Source of the DNA: Nocardia wallacei
GTDB taxonomy: Bacteria > Actinomycetota > Actinomycetes > Mycobacteriales > Mycobacteriaceae
Length of the DNA stretch: 64,000 nt
Assembly: GCF_014466955.1 (NCBI RefSeq)
Contig: NZ_AP023396.1
Location: forward strand, 1,488,001 to 1,552,000
Reading direction: 5' to 3'
The notes beneath the pieces are model-generated. The model ran no database searches, was not told the origin of the DNA, and saw only the letters and a list, made by a program, of their open reading frames with translations. The stretch's first letter is position 1. The number at the start of each line of letters is the position of its first letter. Of this stretch, positions 1 to 7,993 are shown piece after piece. Made by a program: the position numbers and the translations under genes.

Positions 1-181
1 GCATCGCCACGATCGGCCGCTGCGGGTCGCCGCCCAGCACGCAGCTCCACCGGCCCCGGTCCACCGCGGTGACCATGGCCTGCTCGGCGTCGCGGTGTTC
101 GGGCCGGGTCTTCGTGCGAGGACGCGAGCCCCTGCCCGGGCGCACCCGGACATCGGACTCGTCGTACTCGCGGCGTCTCAG
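1..181 (-). CDS. rsgA: Ribosome small-subunit GTPase RsgA, N-terminal part
   Basis: The minus strand reads [18 protein letters not shown] and continues with DRGRW and a GGDP segment, which is the N-terminus of mycobacterial RsgA (YjeQ), a circularly permuted GTPase that checks 30S subunit maturation. The gene runs off the left edge, so the OB-fold end, GTPase domain and zinc finger are not visible. In this frame no ATG, GTG or TTG precedes the conserved residues. The codon just before RRREYD is CTG at 181-179, and it overlaps the aroA stop codon. Either CTG is the start, coupled to aroA termination, or translation begins further downstream. The aroA-rsgA order matches mycobacteria. Confidence 0.75.
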   Translation of the reverse strand, partial: MRRREYDESDVRVRPGRGSRPRTKTRPEHRDAEQAMVTAVDRGRWSCVLGGDPQRPIVAM

Positions 182-1482
182 CGCACCGCTCCCGCCGGGC
201 CGGCGTCGACCTGGCCGTCGGACAGCATGGCGTCCCAGAGTTCGACGAAGTTCGGCAGCGTCTTGGCGGTGGTGCCGATGTCCTCGATCGTCACGCCCGG
301 CACCCGCAGGCCCAGAATGGCGCCGGCGGTGGCCATGCGATGGTCGGCGTAGGAGTGCCAGCGGCCGCCGCGCAGCGCGGTGGGTTCGATGTGCAGGCCG
401 TCCTCGGTCTCGGTGACCTTGCCGCCGAGGCGATTGATCTCGGTGGACAGGGCGGCCAGCCGGTCGGTCTCGTGCCCGCGCAGGTGCGCGATGCCGCGCA
501 GCCGAGAGGGGGAATCGGCCAGCGCCGCCAGCGCCGCGACGGTCGGGGTGAGCTCGCCGACGTCGTGCAGGTCGATATCGATACCGGCGAGCCGGTCCGG
601 GCCGCGCACCACCAGCTTGCCGTCGGAGCGGCGGGCCTCGGCGCCCATGCGCACCAGGATCTCCCGGATCACGTCGCCGCCCTGAGTGGTCAGCGACGGC
701 CAGTGCGGGACGGTCACCTCGCCGCCGGTCACCGCCGCGGCGGCCAGAAACGGGGTGGCGTTGGACAGATCGGGCTCGACGTCCCAGTCCACGGCGTGGA
801 TCGGGCCGGGCGCCACCGACCAGACCTGTTCGGCGCGTGGGCCACTCGGCGCCTGCACCTCGACGCCCGCTTCCCGCAGCATCTGCACGGTCATCGCGAT
901 GTGCGGCAGCGACGGCAGCGGCGCGCCGTCGTGCCGCACGGTCACGCCCTGCTCGAAGCGCGCCGCCGACAGCAGTAGTCCGGACACGAACTGCGAGGAA
1001 CCGGACGCGTCGATGGTCACCTCCCCGCCGCGCAGCGTGCCGGAGCCGTGCACCACGAAGGGCAGCGAATCGCCGTCGATCTCCACGCCGAGCCGCCGCA
1101 CCGCGTCCAAAATCGGACCGAGCGGACGCAGCCGGGCCTGTTCGTCGCCGAAGAACGCCACGTCGCCGTGGGCGAGCGCGGCCACCGGCGGCAGGAAGCG
1201 CATCACCGTGCCGGCCAGCCCGCAATCGACGGTCGCGTTGTGCAGCGCCTCCGCCGGGGTGACGGTGAGAGTGTCACCCTCCCCGTCGATTTCGGTGCCC
1301 ATCGCCCGCAGCGCGGCGCTCATCAGATCGGTGTCACGGCTGCGCAGCGCACCGGTGATCGTCGAGGGACGGTCGGCCAGCGCGGCCAGAATCAATGCCC
1401 GGTTCGTGATCGATTTCGACCCGGGCAGGGTCACGGTCGCGTGCACGGATCGGTCGGTATGGGGCGCGGGCCAGAAACTCAC
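178..1482 (-). CDS. aroA: 3-phosphoshikimate 1-carboxyvinyltransferase (EPSP synthase)
   Basis: Cytoplasmic shikimate-pathway enzyme that joins phosphoenolpyruvate to shikimate-3-phosphate. The 434-residue protein has LPGSKS at residues 19-24, the AGTVMRFL segment of the phosphate-binding region, the [10 protein letters not shown] motif, the RGHETDR segment near 335 and YADHRM near 377, all in family order. The length is normal. I prefer the GTG start at 1482 because a G-rich ribosome site (AGGGGG) lies next to it and the protein then begins right before the first conserved strand. An ATG 15 codons upstream adds only unconserved residues. The stop codon overlaps the rsgA start region, indicating a two-gene unit. 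Confidence 0.95.
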   Translation of the reverse strand: MSFWPAPHTDRSVHATVTLPGSKSITNRALILAALADRPSTITGALRSRDTDLMSAALRAMGTEIDGEGDTLTVTPAEALHNATVDCGLAGTVMRFLPPVAALAHGDVAFFGDEQARLRPLGPILDAVRRLGVEIDGDSLPFVVHGSGTLRGGEVTIDASGSSQFVSGLLLSAARFEQGVTVRHDGAPLPSLPHIAMTVQMLREAGVEVQAPSGPRAEQVWSVAPGPIHAVDWDVEPDLSNATPFLAAAAVTGGEVTVPHWPSLTTQGGDVIREILVRMGAEARRSDGKLVVRGPDRLAGIDIDLHDVGELTPTVAALAALADSPSRLRGIAHLRGHETDRLAALSTEINRLGGKVTETEDGLHIEPTALRGGRWHSYADHRMATAGAILGLRVPGVTIEDIGTTAKTLPNFVELWDAMLSDGQVDAGPAGAVR

Positions 1483-1547
1483 CCCCCTATCTTCTCCTAC
1501 GACCGGTCGGAGACACCGCCCGGTCACGAACTCGTGACCCGGCGAGT

Positions 1548-2191
1548 TCAGAACTCCAGCTCGGACCAGGGGATATGGATCGGGAAGGGGTGGTCGATGG
1601 CGATGCCGTCCACGTCGTCAGCCGTCCACTCGCCGACCGCCAGGTAATTGGCGGGACGCAGCGGTCGGACTCCCTCGGGCAGCAGTCCCGGCCTCGTTTC
1701 GAGAGCGAAGGCGTGAACAGCGTCGATGGCGCTGTCGTCAGTGCACCTGCCAGTACCAAGGAATTCCGGCACCGGCGTAGCGGGCTTTTTTCCCTCGATG
1801 TCGACCTGCGAGTTCGACGGTGAGAGAACCTCTCCCGCCAGCAGCACATCGCTCGCGCGGATGGCCTGGTACGGCGCACCGAGACAACGGTGGATCATGA
1901 AGTCGGGCGTCATGAAATCGGACTTGCCGGACGAACCGAAGAAGATGTTGGTTTCGAAGTCGGCGACCCAGCAGCGTTCGGTGTTCGCCGCCATGTCCTT
2001 TCGAGTCCATAGCTCGAGTGCGTTGGTCAAGCGGCGGATGAACATTTGATGCTCGCCGGATCCGCGACGCACCCAGACCACGCGCCCGTTCCACAGCTCG
2101 ATCTGCCCGGCAAGGTCATCGGGGAGTTTTCCAACTCTTCCCACGTCATGTATTCGGGAAGATCAGGCCGCTCGACTCGAGTGAGTGACAT
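1548..2191 (-). pseudogene. Uma2-family (DUF820) nuclease-like gene, frameshifted
   Basis: Two frames together make one Uma2-family protein, a PD-(D/E)XK-fold putative endonuclease of unknown role that is expanded in cyanobacteria and actinobacteria. The first frame starts at ATG 2191 and gives MSLTRVERPDLPEYMTWEEL; the second continues KLPDDLAGQIELWNGRV to the stop at 1548. They join if one extra A is placed in the AAAA run read on the minus strand at 2130-2127. The second frame also has its own GTG at 2144, giving 198 residues without the normal N-terminus. The catalytic-fold residues (TPDFMI, AGEVLSPSN) lie in the second frame. This is either a true single-base deletion or a homopolymer sequencing error. 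The gene is not part of the otherwise conserved mycobacterial order here. Confidence 0.75.
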
Positions 2192-2262
2192 GCGCCAATG
2201 ATAATCGGAGGCCAGTGCGGGTCGACGGTGTTCGAACCGACCGCACCGGCGCTCGCGAAAAC

Positions 2263-3771
2263 CTACTTGTGGCGGCCGTGGAGGAGGGGCACGATGCGCC
2301 GGAGCAGTTTCATGGTGCTCTCGGTGCGGTTGTAGCTCAGCAGGGCCATGCCGGGAATCGTGAAGCGCTGCACCGCGATCGAGTGCGGGGCGGTGAATTC
2401 CAGCATGCCGGGGGCGCCGTGGATGCGGCCGATGCCCGAGTCGCGGCCGCCGCCGAAGGGCAGGGCGGAGATCGCGGCGAAACCCAGCACCGAGTTGACC
2501 GAGGTGGCACCCGCCTTGATGCGGCGGGCGATCTCGAGGCCGTGCTTGCGCGAGAAGACCGCCGAACCGAGCGAATAGGTGGAGTTGTTGGCCAGCTCCA
2601 CCGCCTCGTTGACGCTGTCGACGGTGCGGATGGTGACCGTCGGGCCGAAGGTCTCCTCGCGGACGGCCGCGGCACTCTCGTCCACGTCGACCAGCACCAC
2701 CGGCTCGATGTAGGCGCCCCGCACCGAGTCGGGGCCGCCGAGCACCGCAGTGCCGCCGTTCTTCAGCGCGTCCTCGATGTGGCGGCGCACGATGTCGATC
2801 TGGCTCGGCATGGTCATCGGGCCGTAGGAGGCCTTCTCGTCGGAGCCGGGATGCACATCGGACAGAATCTTCTTCACCTCGGCGACGAACTGGTCGCTGA
2901 TCGAGGCGTCCACGTACACGCGCTCGACACCGGCGCAGGTCTGGCCGCTGTTCATGGTCGCGCCGTAGGCGACCGCGTCGGCGGCGGCCTTGATATCGGC
3001 GTCCGGCGCGACGATGACGGCGTCCTTGCCGCCGCACTCGAGCAGCACCGGCGTGAGCCGGTCGGCGGCGGCCGCCATGATCTTCTTGCCGGTGGCCGCG
3101 GAACCGGTGAACGCCACCTTGTCGATGTCGGCGCGCACCAGCGCGGCGCCGGTCTCGCCGTAGCCGTTGACGGTGACGAAGACGCCCTCGGGCAGTTCCG
3201 GGTTGGCCTCGGCGAACGCCTTCGCGACGAAATTGCCGATGCTGGTGGAGTATTCGCTCGGCTTGTACACCACGGTGTTGCCGGCGGCCAGCGCGTAGGC
3301 GATCGACCCGTTCGGGGTGTAGACGGGGTAGTTCCACGGCCCGATCACACCGATCACACCCAGCGGGCGCTGTTCGATGTAGGCGCCGAAGTTGGACATC
3401 AGCGCGCCGGGGGAGACCTTCTTGGGCTTCAGCACCTTCTCGGCGTTCTTGGCGGCCCAGGAGATGTGCTCGAGGGCGAGCATCAGTTCGAGGAACGCGT
3501 CGTCGCGCGGCTTGCCGTTCTCGGCGTGGATCAGGTCGCACAGCTCGTCGGACTTGGTGACCAGCCGGCTGGCCCAGCGCAGCAGATACCGCTTGCGTTC
3601 GGCGTAGGACAGCGCGCCCCAGACGGCGGCGGCTCCACGCGCTTTCTCGACGGCCGCGCCGACCGCCTGCGCGTCGGCGATCGGATGGGTGGCGATGACC
3701 TCGCCGGTGGCCGGATTGACCGAAGTCAGAGTGGTGTCACCGGCGACGGCGGTGGACTCGGTGGTGGACAT
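2263..3771 (-). CDS. NAD(P)-dependent aldehyde dehydrogenase
   Basis: A 502-residue member of the aldehyde dehydrogenase superfamily, oxidising an aldehyde to the acid with NAD(P). Visible hallmarks are the GPWNYP segment, the Rossmann FTGSAATG motif, the general-base Glu in LLECGGKD near 242 and the nucleophile Cys in SGQTCAG near 279, followed by EETFGPTV and the PFGGGRDSG segment. The overall layout resembles mycobacterial succinate-semialdehyde dehydrogenase GabD2, but the substrate cannot be fixed from sequence. ATG 3771 is chosen because the 15 codons upstream are unconserved. It lies between the broken Uma2 gene and the SRAP gene and is divergent from the latter; the 173-bp gap holds both promoters. 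Confidence 0.9.
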   Translation of the reverse strand: MSTTESTAVAGDTTLTSVNPATGEVIATHPIADAQAVGAAVEKARGAAAVWGALSYAERKRYLLRWASRLVTKSDELCDLIHAENGKPRDDAFLELMLALEHISWAAKNAEKVLKPKKVSPGALMSNFGAYIEQRPLGVIGVIGPWNYPVYTPNGSIAYALAAGNTVVYKPSEYSTSIGNFVAKAFAEANPELPEGVFVTVNGYGETGAALVRADIDKVAFTGSAATGKKIMAAAADRLTPVLLECGGKDAVIVAPDADIKAAADAVAYGATMNSGQTCAGVERVYVDASISDQFVAEVKKILSDVHPGSDEKASYGPMTMPSQIDIVRRHIEDALKNGGTAVLGGPDSVRGAYIEPVVLVDVDESAAAVREETFGPTVTIRTVDSVNEAVELANNSTYSLGSAVFSRKHGLEIARRIKAGATSVNSVLGFAAISALPFGGGRDSGIGRIHGAPGMLEFTAPHSIAVQRFTIPGMALLSYNRTESTMKLLRRIVPLLHGRHK

Positions 3772-3944
3772 GGTTCGGCGGCCCCTAATGAGAGAGTTAC
3801 GGCACGAAGTTCTCATACCCTAGATGTGAAGTCAACCGCCTTCAGTTGCATTTCCGGCCATCTTTCGCGCCGTCCGGTCACGCGGGGTGCGGCGGCTGCC
3901 CGACTCGACCGGAATTCGTCGGTGGGCGGTGGCAGCATGGGGGC

Positions 3945-4742
3945 ATGTGCGGCAGATATGCGACGACGGCCAACCCCGCCAGGCTGGCGGCCGAGCTCGA
4001 CGCGATCGACGAGACCGGTGACCCGCCCGACCTGGACCGCGCGAACTACAACGTGGCCCCCACCAATCAGGTGCTCACCGTGGTCGAGCGGCACGACCAC
4101 GACCATCCGGAAGACGATCCGGCGCTGCGGATCCGGCGCATGCGGTGGGGCCTGATCCCGGTCTGGACCAAGGCGTCCGAGCCGGGCGTCCCGGCCAAGG
4201 GCAAGCCGCTGTTCAACGCCCGCGCCGATCGTGCGGCGTCAGCCCCCTCGTTCCGCGACGCGACGAAGAAGCGCCGCTGCCTGGTGCCCATGGACGGCTG
4301 GTACGAGTGGCTCGTCGAGCCCGCGCCCACCGGTAAGGGAAAAGCTGTCAAGCAGCCTTTCTACATGTCGAACGCCGACGGCTCCCGGTTGTACATGGCG
4401 GGTCTGTGGTCCACCTGGCGCGATCGCTCGGTCGAGGGCATGGCCCCGATCCTGTCGTGCACGATCCTGACCACCGACGCCGTCGGCGACCTGACCAGGA
4501 TCCACGACCGGATGCCGCTGGTGATGCCGCGCGAACACTGGGACGCCTGGCTCGACCCCGACCATCCCGCACCGGAGGAACTGCTGGAAACGCCTGGGCC
4601 GGAACGGGTTTCGGGCATCGTCGCCCGCCCGGTCGCCCCGCTGGTGAACAGCGTCCGCAACAACGGCCCCGAACTGCTCGCGCCCGCGCCGGGAGCGCCC
4701 GCTCCCGAGGGCGAACAGGCCGGGCAGATCAGCCTGATCTGA
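3945..4742 (+). CDS. SRAP/YedK-family abasic-site crosslinking protein
   Basis: A 265-residue SOS-response-associated peptidase family protein (YedK, human HMCES). Members form a thiazolidine link between Cys2 and an abasic site in single-stranded DNA and so protect it. The start is fixed by the family: MCGRY gives the required Cys2 after methionine removal. Other hallmarks are FNARAD, the DGWYEW segment holding the active-site Glu, and RIHDRMPLVM holding the active-site His. The family's mycobacterial copy (Rv3226c) also sits beside aroA. The gene is divergent from the aldehyde dehydrogenase and convergent with the small exported protein. I saw no clear LexA box in the upstream gap. Confidence 0.93.
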   Translation: MCGRYATTANPARLAAELDAIDETGDPPDLDRANYNVAPTNQVLTVVERHDHDHPEDDPALRIRRMRWGLIPVWTKASEPGVPAKGKPLFNARADRAASAPSFRDATKKRRCLVPMDGWYEWLVEPAPTGKGKAVKQPFYMSNADGSRLYMAGLWSTWRDRSVEGMAPILSCTILTTDAVGDLTRIHDRMPLVMPREHWDAWLDPDHPAPEELLETPGPERVSGIVARPVAPLVNSVRNNGPELLAPAPGAPAPEGEQAGQISLI

Positions 4743-4769
4743 ACCCGGCCCGCACGGCGAGGGGGAGCC

Positions 4770-5069
4770 TCACAAGTAGCAGTGCACCGCCGGGGTCGCG
4801 ACGTTGAGCCCGCACTTGATGAGTTCGGTCCCCAGTTCCAGGAGCTTGCTGGTGGTGGAGCCACCCAGCTTCTCCACCCGCTCCGGCGCCCGCTGGAAAC
4901 GCTTGTCGGGCTCCTGCTGACTCGGCACGCCAGGGCTGTTGCCGAGCGGGAAATTCGGGTCACCGCCGGGTGCCGCGCCCGCGGGGGCGACGGCGAGCGC
5001 GCCGGACCCCACTACGAGGATCGCGCCGCAGGTGACGACCATGGTGCGCACACGCTGTCGGTAGGACAT
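4770..5069 (-). CDS. Small exported protein of unknown function
   Basis: A 99-residue protein with a basic start (MSYRQRVR), a hydrophobic stretch at about residues 10-29 and an APAGAAPGG region that fits signal peptidase cleavage near residue 33. The mature part is about 65 residues, charged in the middle (QQEPDKRFQRAPERVEKL), with two cysteines near the C-terminus (KCGL and HCYL) that could form a disulphide outside the membrane. I do not recognise the family. It is convergent with the SRAP gene, with 27 bp between the stops, and 86 bp separate it from the MarR gene transcribed in the same direction. Confidence 0.7.
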   Translation of the reverse strand: MSYRQRVRTMVVTCGAILVVGSGALAVAPAGAAPGGDPNFPLGNSPGVPSQQEPDKRFQRAPERVEKLGGSTTSKLLELGTELIKCGLNVATPAVHCYL

Positions 5070-5155
5070 TTTCGCATCACATCCTCACGGTCGAACGAAT
5101 TCTGGCCGCTCAAGTAATGCACAGATGCTGGTGTTGTTGATGTGATTTATGTGAT

Positions 5156-5641
5156 TTACACCTGTGAGCGCGGCGTGTCTCCGGAGGTCAGCAGCCCTGG
5201 GCGGGCGGTCTCGTAGTCGTCGACGAACCGGCGCAGCAGCGTGGCCAGTTGCTCGCGGTCGGCGCGATCCCAGTCCGCGACGATGTGCTCGAGCATCTCG
5301 ACGCGTCGCTTGCGCAACTGTTCGGCCAGCTCCCGCCCGGCGTCGGTGACGGTGAGCACGCTGGCCCGCCCGTCGTCCGGGTCGGCGCGGCGCTCGATCA
5401 GCCCGCGCTTGACCAGTCCGGCGACCTGACGGCTGATGGTGGACGCATCGGAGAACATCGCCTCGGCCAGCGTGCCCGACCGCATCGGGCCGTCGGCGAG
5501 CAGCCGGAAGATGATGCTGTAGGCGGAGATCTCGATCTCGCCCCCCGACGCCGCGGCGATCTGGGCGTTGGTGCGTTCGCGAATACGACCGAGCCGGATC
5601 AGCTGCTGGCCGATCGTGTCGATCACCTCGTTATCGTCCAC
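5156..5641 (-). CDS. MarR-family transcriptional regulator
   Basis: A 161-residue winged-helix protein with the MarR plan: a helical dimerisation start, a recognition region (SGTLAEAMFSDASTISRQVAGL), then the wing RRADPDDGRASVLTVTDAGREL, which is the most typical MarR signature. The effector is unknown. The GTG at 5641 has an AGGAGG site about 10 bases upstream; no ATG is available in the frame near there. The gene follows the YbaK-like gene on the same strand with a 44-bp gap, so the two are probably cotranscribed. Confidence 0.88.
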   Translation of the reverse strand: MDDNEVIDTIGQQLIRLGRIRERTNAQIAAASGGEIEISAYSIIFRLLADGPMRSGTLAEAMFSDASTISRQVAGLVKRGLIERRADPDDGRASVLTVTDAGRELAEQLRKRRVEMLEHIVADWDRADREQLATLLRRFVDDYETARPGLLTSGDTPRSQV

Positions 5642-5685
5642 GCACGGTCACCTCCTCGCACTCGCACCATTGTCCAGCAGACCGG

Positions 5686-6177
5686 TCAGCCGGTTACCGC
5701 GGCGGTCACCGCGCCGGTGAGCCGGATCAGGTCCGCCGGCGCCAGCTCGATCTCCAGCCCGCGCTTGCCGGCGCTGCACAGCACCCGGTCCCAGCGCAGC
5801 GCCGAATCGTCGAGCACCGTGGGCAGCGCCCGTTTCTGACCCAGCGGCGAGATGCCGCCCAGCACATAGCCGGTGGTGCGCTCGGCCTTCGCCCGATCGG
5901 CCAGGACCGCCTTCGGCGCGCCCAGCGCGGCCGCGGCCGCCTTCAAGGCCAGCGTGCGGGGCACCGGCAGCACGGCCACCGCCAGACCGCCCGTCGACAA
6001 CTCGAGCACCAGCGTCTTGAAGATCTGCGCAGCCGCCACGCCCACCCTGTCCGCCAGCGCGGCGACCGCTTCGGCGCCGTAGGAATCGCTGCGCGGGTCG
6101 TGCGCGTAGGCGTGCACCCGGTGCGTCACCCGCGCCCGGGTCAGCGCGCGGATCGCGGGAGTGGAAGCGCCTGCCAT
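5686..6177 (-). CDS. ybaK: YbaK/EbsC-family aminoacyl-tRNA deacylase
   Basis: A 163-residue YbaK-fold protein, the family that hydrolyses mischarged Cys-tRNA(Pro). Seen are the HAYAHDP start, the substrate-site segment QIFKTLVLE (the Lys is the conserved catalytic-pocket lysine), PKAVLADR, and the family's [11 protein letters not shown] motif, followed by the C-terminal strand with [11 protein letters not shown] 6177 precedes the first conserved helix directly. The start is divergent from sigH, whose predicted SigH-type promoter begins 34 bp away, so the intergenic control region is shared. In M. tuberculosis this locus carries YbaK fragments; here it is one open frame. Confidence 0.9.
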   Translation of the reverse strand: MAGASTPAIRALTRARVTHRVHAYAHDPRSDSYGAEAVAALADRVGVAAAQIFKTLVLELSTGGLAVAVLPVPRTLALKAAAAALGAPKAVLADRAKAERTTGYVLGGISPLGQKRALPTVLDDSALRWDRVLCSAGKRGLEIELAPADLIRLTGAVTAAVTG

Positions 6178-6210
6178 GCCGGTCAACCTTAGAGCCGCCG
6201 CGGCGCGGCC

Positions 6211-6237
6211 GGGAACACAGCGGCCCGCGGCCATGTT
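6211..6237 (+). promoter_or_regulatory. Predicted SigH/SigR-type autoregulatory promoter
   Basis: GGGAAC at 6211-6216 and GTT at 6235-6237 are separated by exactly 18 bases. This fits the SigR/SigH consensus GGGAAT/C-N18-GTT of Streptomyces and Mycobacterium, where the factor transcribes its own gene during thiol-oxidative stress. It lies about 75 bp upstream of the first sigH start. Confidence 0.65.
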
Positions 6238-6313
6238 GCACGCGGTACGCCGCACGTCCGCCCGGGGCCCGGACGCAGGCAGAGGAAATTCCATCGGAAC
6301 GAAGGAGATGCCG

Positions 6314-7174
6314 GTGACCGTGCTGGTCGACGAACGCCCGGTGGCAGTCGCTTGGCCGCCCGACACCGGATTCCCGGTGTCCACCCCGCTCGCGGTAGAT
6401 TCGAAAGCTACGGCGATCGAAGGGATGGGCGTGACGAGCGACGATACCGCGGGCAACGCTGAGCACAAGGATGCCGAGCGCACGGACGTGAGCGCCGCAG
6501 AGGATCCGGCGATCGACGATCCCGCCGAGGACATCCAGGGCGCCGAGGGCGAGCCGGGCGTGGCCCGCAGCACCGCCACCGACGCGGAATTGGCCCAGCG
6601 TTTCGAGCGCGATGCCCTGCCGTTGCTGGATCAGCTCTACGGCGCCGCCCTGCGCATGACACGCAACCCGGCCGACGCCGAGGACCTGGTGCAGGAGACC
6701 TTCGCCAAGGCGTATCAGGGTTTCCGGTCGTTCCGCGAGGGCACCAATCTGCGGGCCTGGCTGTACCGCATCCTGACCAACACCTACATCAACTCCTACC
6801 GTAAGAAGCAGCGCCAGCCCGCGCAGTACCCGACCGAGGAGATCACCGACTGGCAGCTGGCCTCCACGGCCGAGCACACGTCGACCGGTCTGCGCTCGGC
6901 GGAGATGGAGGCGCTGGAGGCGCTTCCCGACGACGACATCAAGGCGGCGCTACAGTCGTTGCCCGAGGAATTCCGGATGGCGGTGTACTACGCCGACGTG
7001 GAGGGCTTCCCCTACAAGGAGATCGCCGACATCATGGGGACCCCGATCGGTACCGTCATGTCTCGCCTGCACCGCGGTCGCAAGCAGCTCAAGGGCCTGC
7101 TGGCCGACGTGGCGCACGAGCGGGGCTTCGATCGGAACCGAACGGGAAGTGCGCGTCAGGAGGTTACTCGATGA
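6314..7174 (+). CDS. sigH: ECF sigma factor SigH, with long N-terminal extension
   Basis: Group IV sigma factor for oxidative and heat stress. The conserved core from [14 protein letters not shown] has region 2 ([31 protein letters not shown]) and region 4 ([31 protein letters not shown]) nearly as in mycobacterial SigH. The core is preceded by an acidic, disordered extension. Two in-frame starts have ribosome sites: GTG 6314 (or ATG 6308) after GAAGGAG, giving 286 residues, and GTG 6431 (or ATG 6425) after GAAGGG, giving 247. This resembles S. coelicolor SigR, which makes a stable short form and an unstable longer form from two promoters. The next gene, rsrA, overlaps by four bases (ATGA). 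Confidence 0.93.
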   Translation: MTVLVDERPVAVAWPPDTGFPVSTPLAVDSKATAIEGMGVTSDDTAGNAEHKDAERTDVSAAEDPAIDDPAEDIQGAEGEPGVARSTATDAELAQRFERDALPLLDQLYGAALRMTRNPADAEDLVQETFAKAYQGFRSFREGTNLRAWLYRILTNTYINSYRKKQRQPAQYPTEEITDWQLASTAEHTSTGLRSAEMEALEALPDDDIKAALQSLPEEFRMAVYYADVEGFPYKEIADIMGTPIGTVMSRLHRGRKQLKGLLADVAHERGFDRNRTGSARQEVTR

Positions 7175-7446
7175 GCGACGACATGGAACTGGATTGCACG
7201 GCGGTCCTCGCCGATGTCTGGCTCATGCTCGACGGTGAATGCGACGACGCCACCCGGGAGCGGCTCCAGCACCACATGGACCACTGTTCGCCGTGCATCG
7301 AGGCGTACGGGCTGGAGGAGAAGCTCAAGCGGCTGCTCAGCACCAAGTGCGGCGGCGATCGCGCCCCCGAGTCGCTGCGCGAGCGGCTGACCCTCGAGAT
7401 CCGCAAGTCGGTCGTCATCACCGATTCCCGTATCGAGAACCCCTAG
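7171..7446 (+). CDS. rsrA: Zinc-binding redox anti-sigma factor (RsrA/RshA)
   Basis: A 91-residue ZAS-family anti-sigma factor that binds and inhibits SigH in reducing conditions and lets go when its cysteines form disulphides. The motif H35-x3-C39-x2-C42 (HMDHCSPC) is present; C9, C24 and the C-terminal Cys in STKCGG are the other redox candidates. The start overlaps the sigH stop (ATGA), so the pair is translationally coupled. The fold ends with a short variable tail (DSRIENP). A strong hairpin 22 bp after the stop closes the operon. Confidence 0.93.
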   Translation: MSDDMELDCTAVLADVWLMLDGECDDATRERLQHHMDHCSPCIEAYGLEEKLKRLLSTKCGGDRAPESLRERLTLEIRKSVVITDSRIENP

Positions 7447-7467
7447 CCGCGTCCACACGACACAGCA

Positions 7468-7502
7468 GAGCGGCACGTCATCGTCGAGATGACGTGCCGC
7501 TC
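7468..7502. terminator. Bidirectional hairpin terminator
   Basis: A perfect 15-bp stem, GAGCGGCACGTCATC at 7468-7482 pairing with 7488-7502, with the five-base loop GTCGA. It sits between the convergent rsrA and bL37 genes and can serve both. It has no U-run, which is usual in high-GC actinobacteria. Confidence 0.8.
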
Positions 7503-7532
7503 AGTGCTTTACGGCGCTGTGCGCCGGGCGAC

Positions 7533-7607
7533 TCAGGCGTTGGGGCGCTTGCCGTGGTTGGCCGCGTTGCCCTTGCGTGAGCGCTTCTTACGTCCTCGCT
7601 TACCCAT
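7533..7607 (-). CDS. 50S ribosomal protein bL37 (24 residues)
   Basis: A very short gene. The minus strand from ATG 7607 reads MGKRGRKKRSRKGN and ends HGKRPNA before TGA at 7535-7533. A full ribosome site, AAGGAGGA, stands at 7620-7613. The sequence matches the 24-residue actinobacterial protein bL37 seen in mycobacterial 50S structures, which binds 23S rRNA near the peptidyl-transferase side. Thirteen of the 24 residues, counting the His, are basic, as expected for an rRNA-bound peptide. The gene is convergent with rsrA across the hairpin at 7468-7502. It is easily missed by gene callers with a length cut-off. Confidence 0.9.
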   Translation of the reverse strand: MGKRGRKKRSRKGNAANHGKRPNA

Positions 7608-7707
7608 CGGTATCCTCCTTCTGATCGAGCGCCATTGTTTCACGTGTGATTGGCTGTACCTCCAGCGGATGGGGGCGTCAACCGTGTCGACCGATCGAGA
7701 GGGTGTC

Positions 7708-7923
7708 ATGGCCGAGGAAGTGCTCGCCGAAATGGTGTCGACCGTCTACGAGATCGTGGCGCAGGAGGGGGCGACCGTGCGCGAAGGGGACACCCTCGTC
7801 ATGTTGGAGTCGATGAAGATGGAGATCCCGGTGGTCGCCGAGGGCGACGGCACCGTCACGTCGATCAATGTCACGCCCGGGCAGGTCCTGCAGAAGGGTG
7901 ACCTGATCGCGGTCATCTCCTGA
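7708..7923 (+). CDS. Biotin/lipoyl attachment-domain protein (TB7.3-like)
   Basis: A free-standing 71-residue biotinyl-carrier domain. The attachment Lys is K37 in ESMKME, flanked by the usual beta-hairpin halves (TVREGDTLV before, GQVLQKGDLI after). Its mycobacterial counterpart is the biotinylated protein TB7.3 (Rv3221c), also next to the sigH operon. ATG 7708 is chosen because the domain's first strand (EVLAEMVSTVYEI) begins a few residues later. Which carboxylase, if any, it serves is not shown by the neighbours. The next gene, pdtaS, is 70 bp downstream on the same strand. Confidence 0.9.
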   Translation: MAEEVLAEMVSTVYEIVAQEGATVREGDTLVMLESMKMEIPVVAEGDGTVTSINVTPGQVLQKGDLIAVIS

Positions 7924-7993
7924 CCGGGAGGGCTGCCCGCGTACCGCACCCGGCGGTTGGGGGACAATCGCGTCGGGTGAAGGAGCGTGGTGC

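Noticed and set aside
3772..3944. LexA or KstR site in the gap before the SRAP gene
   Set aside because: Fragments such as GAGAAC occur but do not complete either palindrome.
2185..4155. Long plus-strand frame opposite the aldehyde dehydrogenase
   Set aside because: It is the antisense shadow of the dehydrogenase; codon-position GC fits the minus-strand gene with its full motif set.
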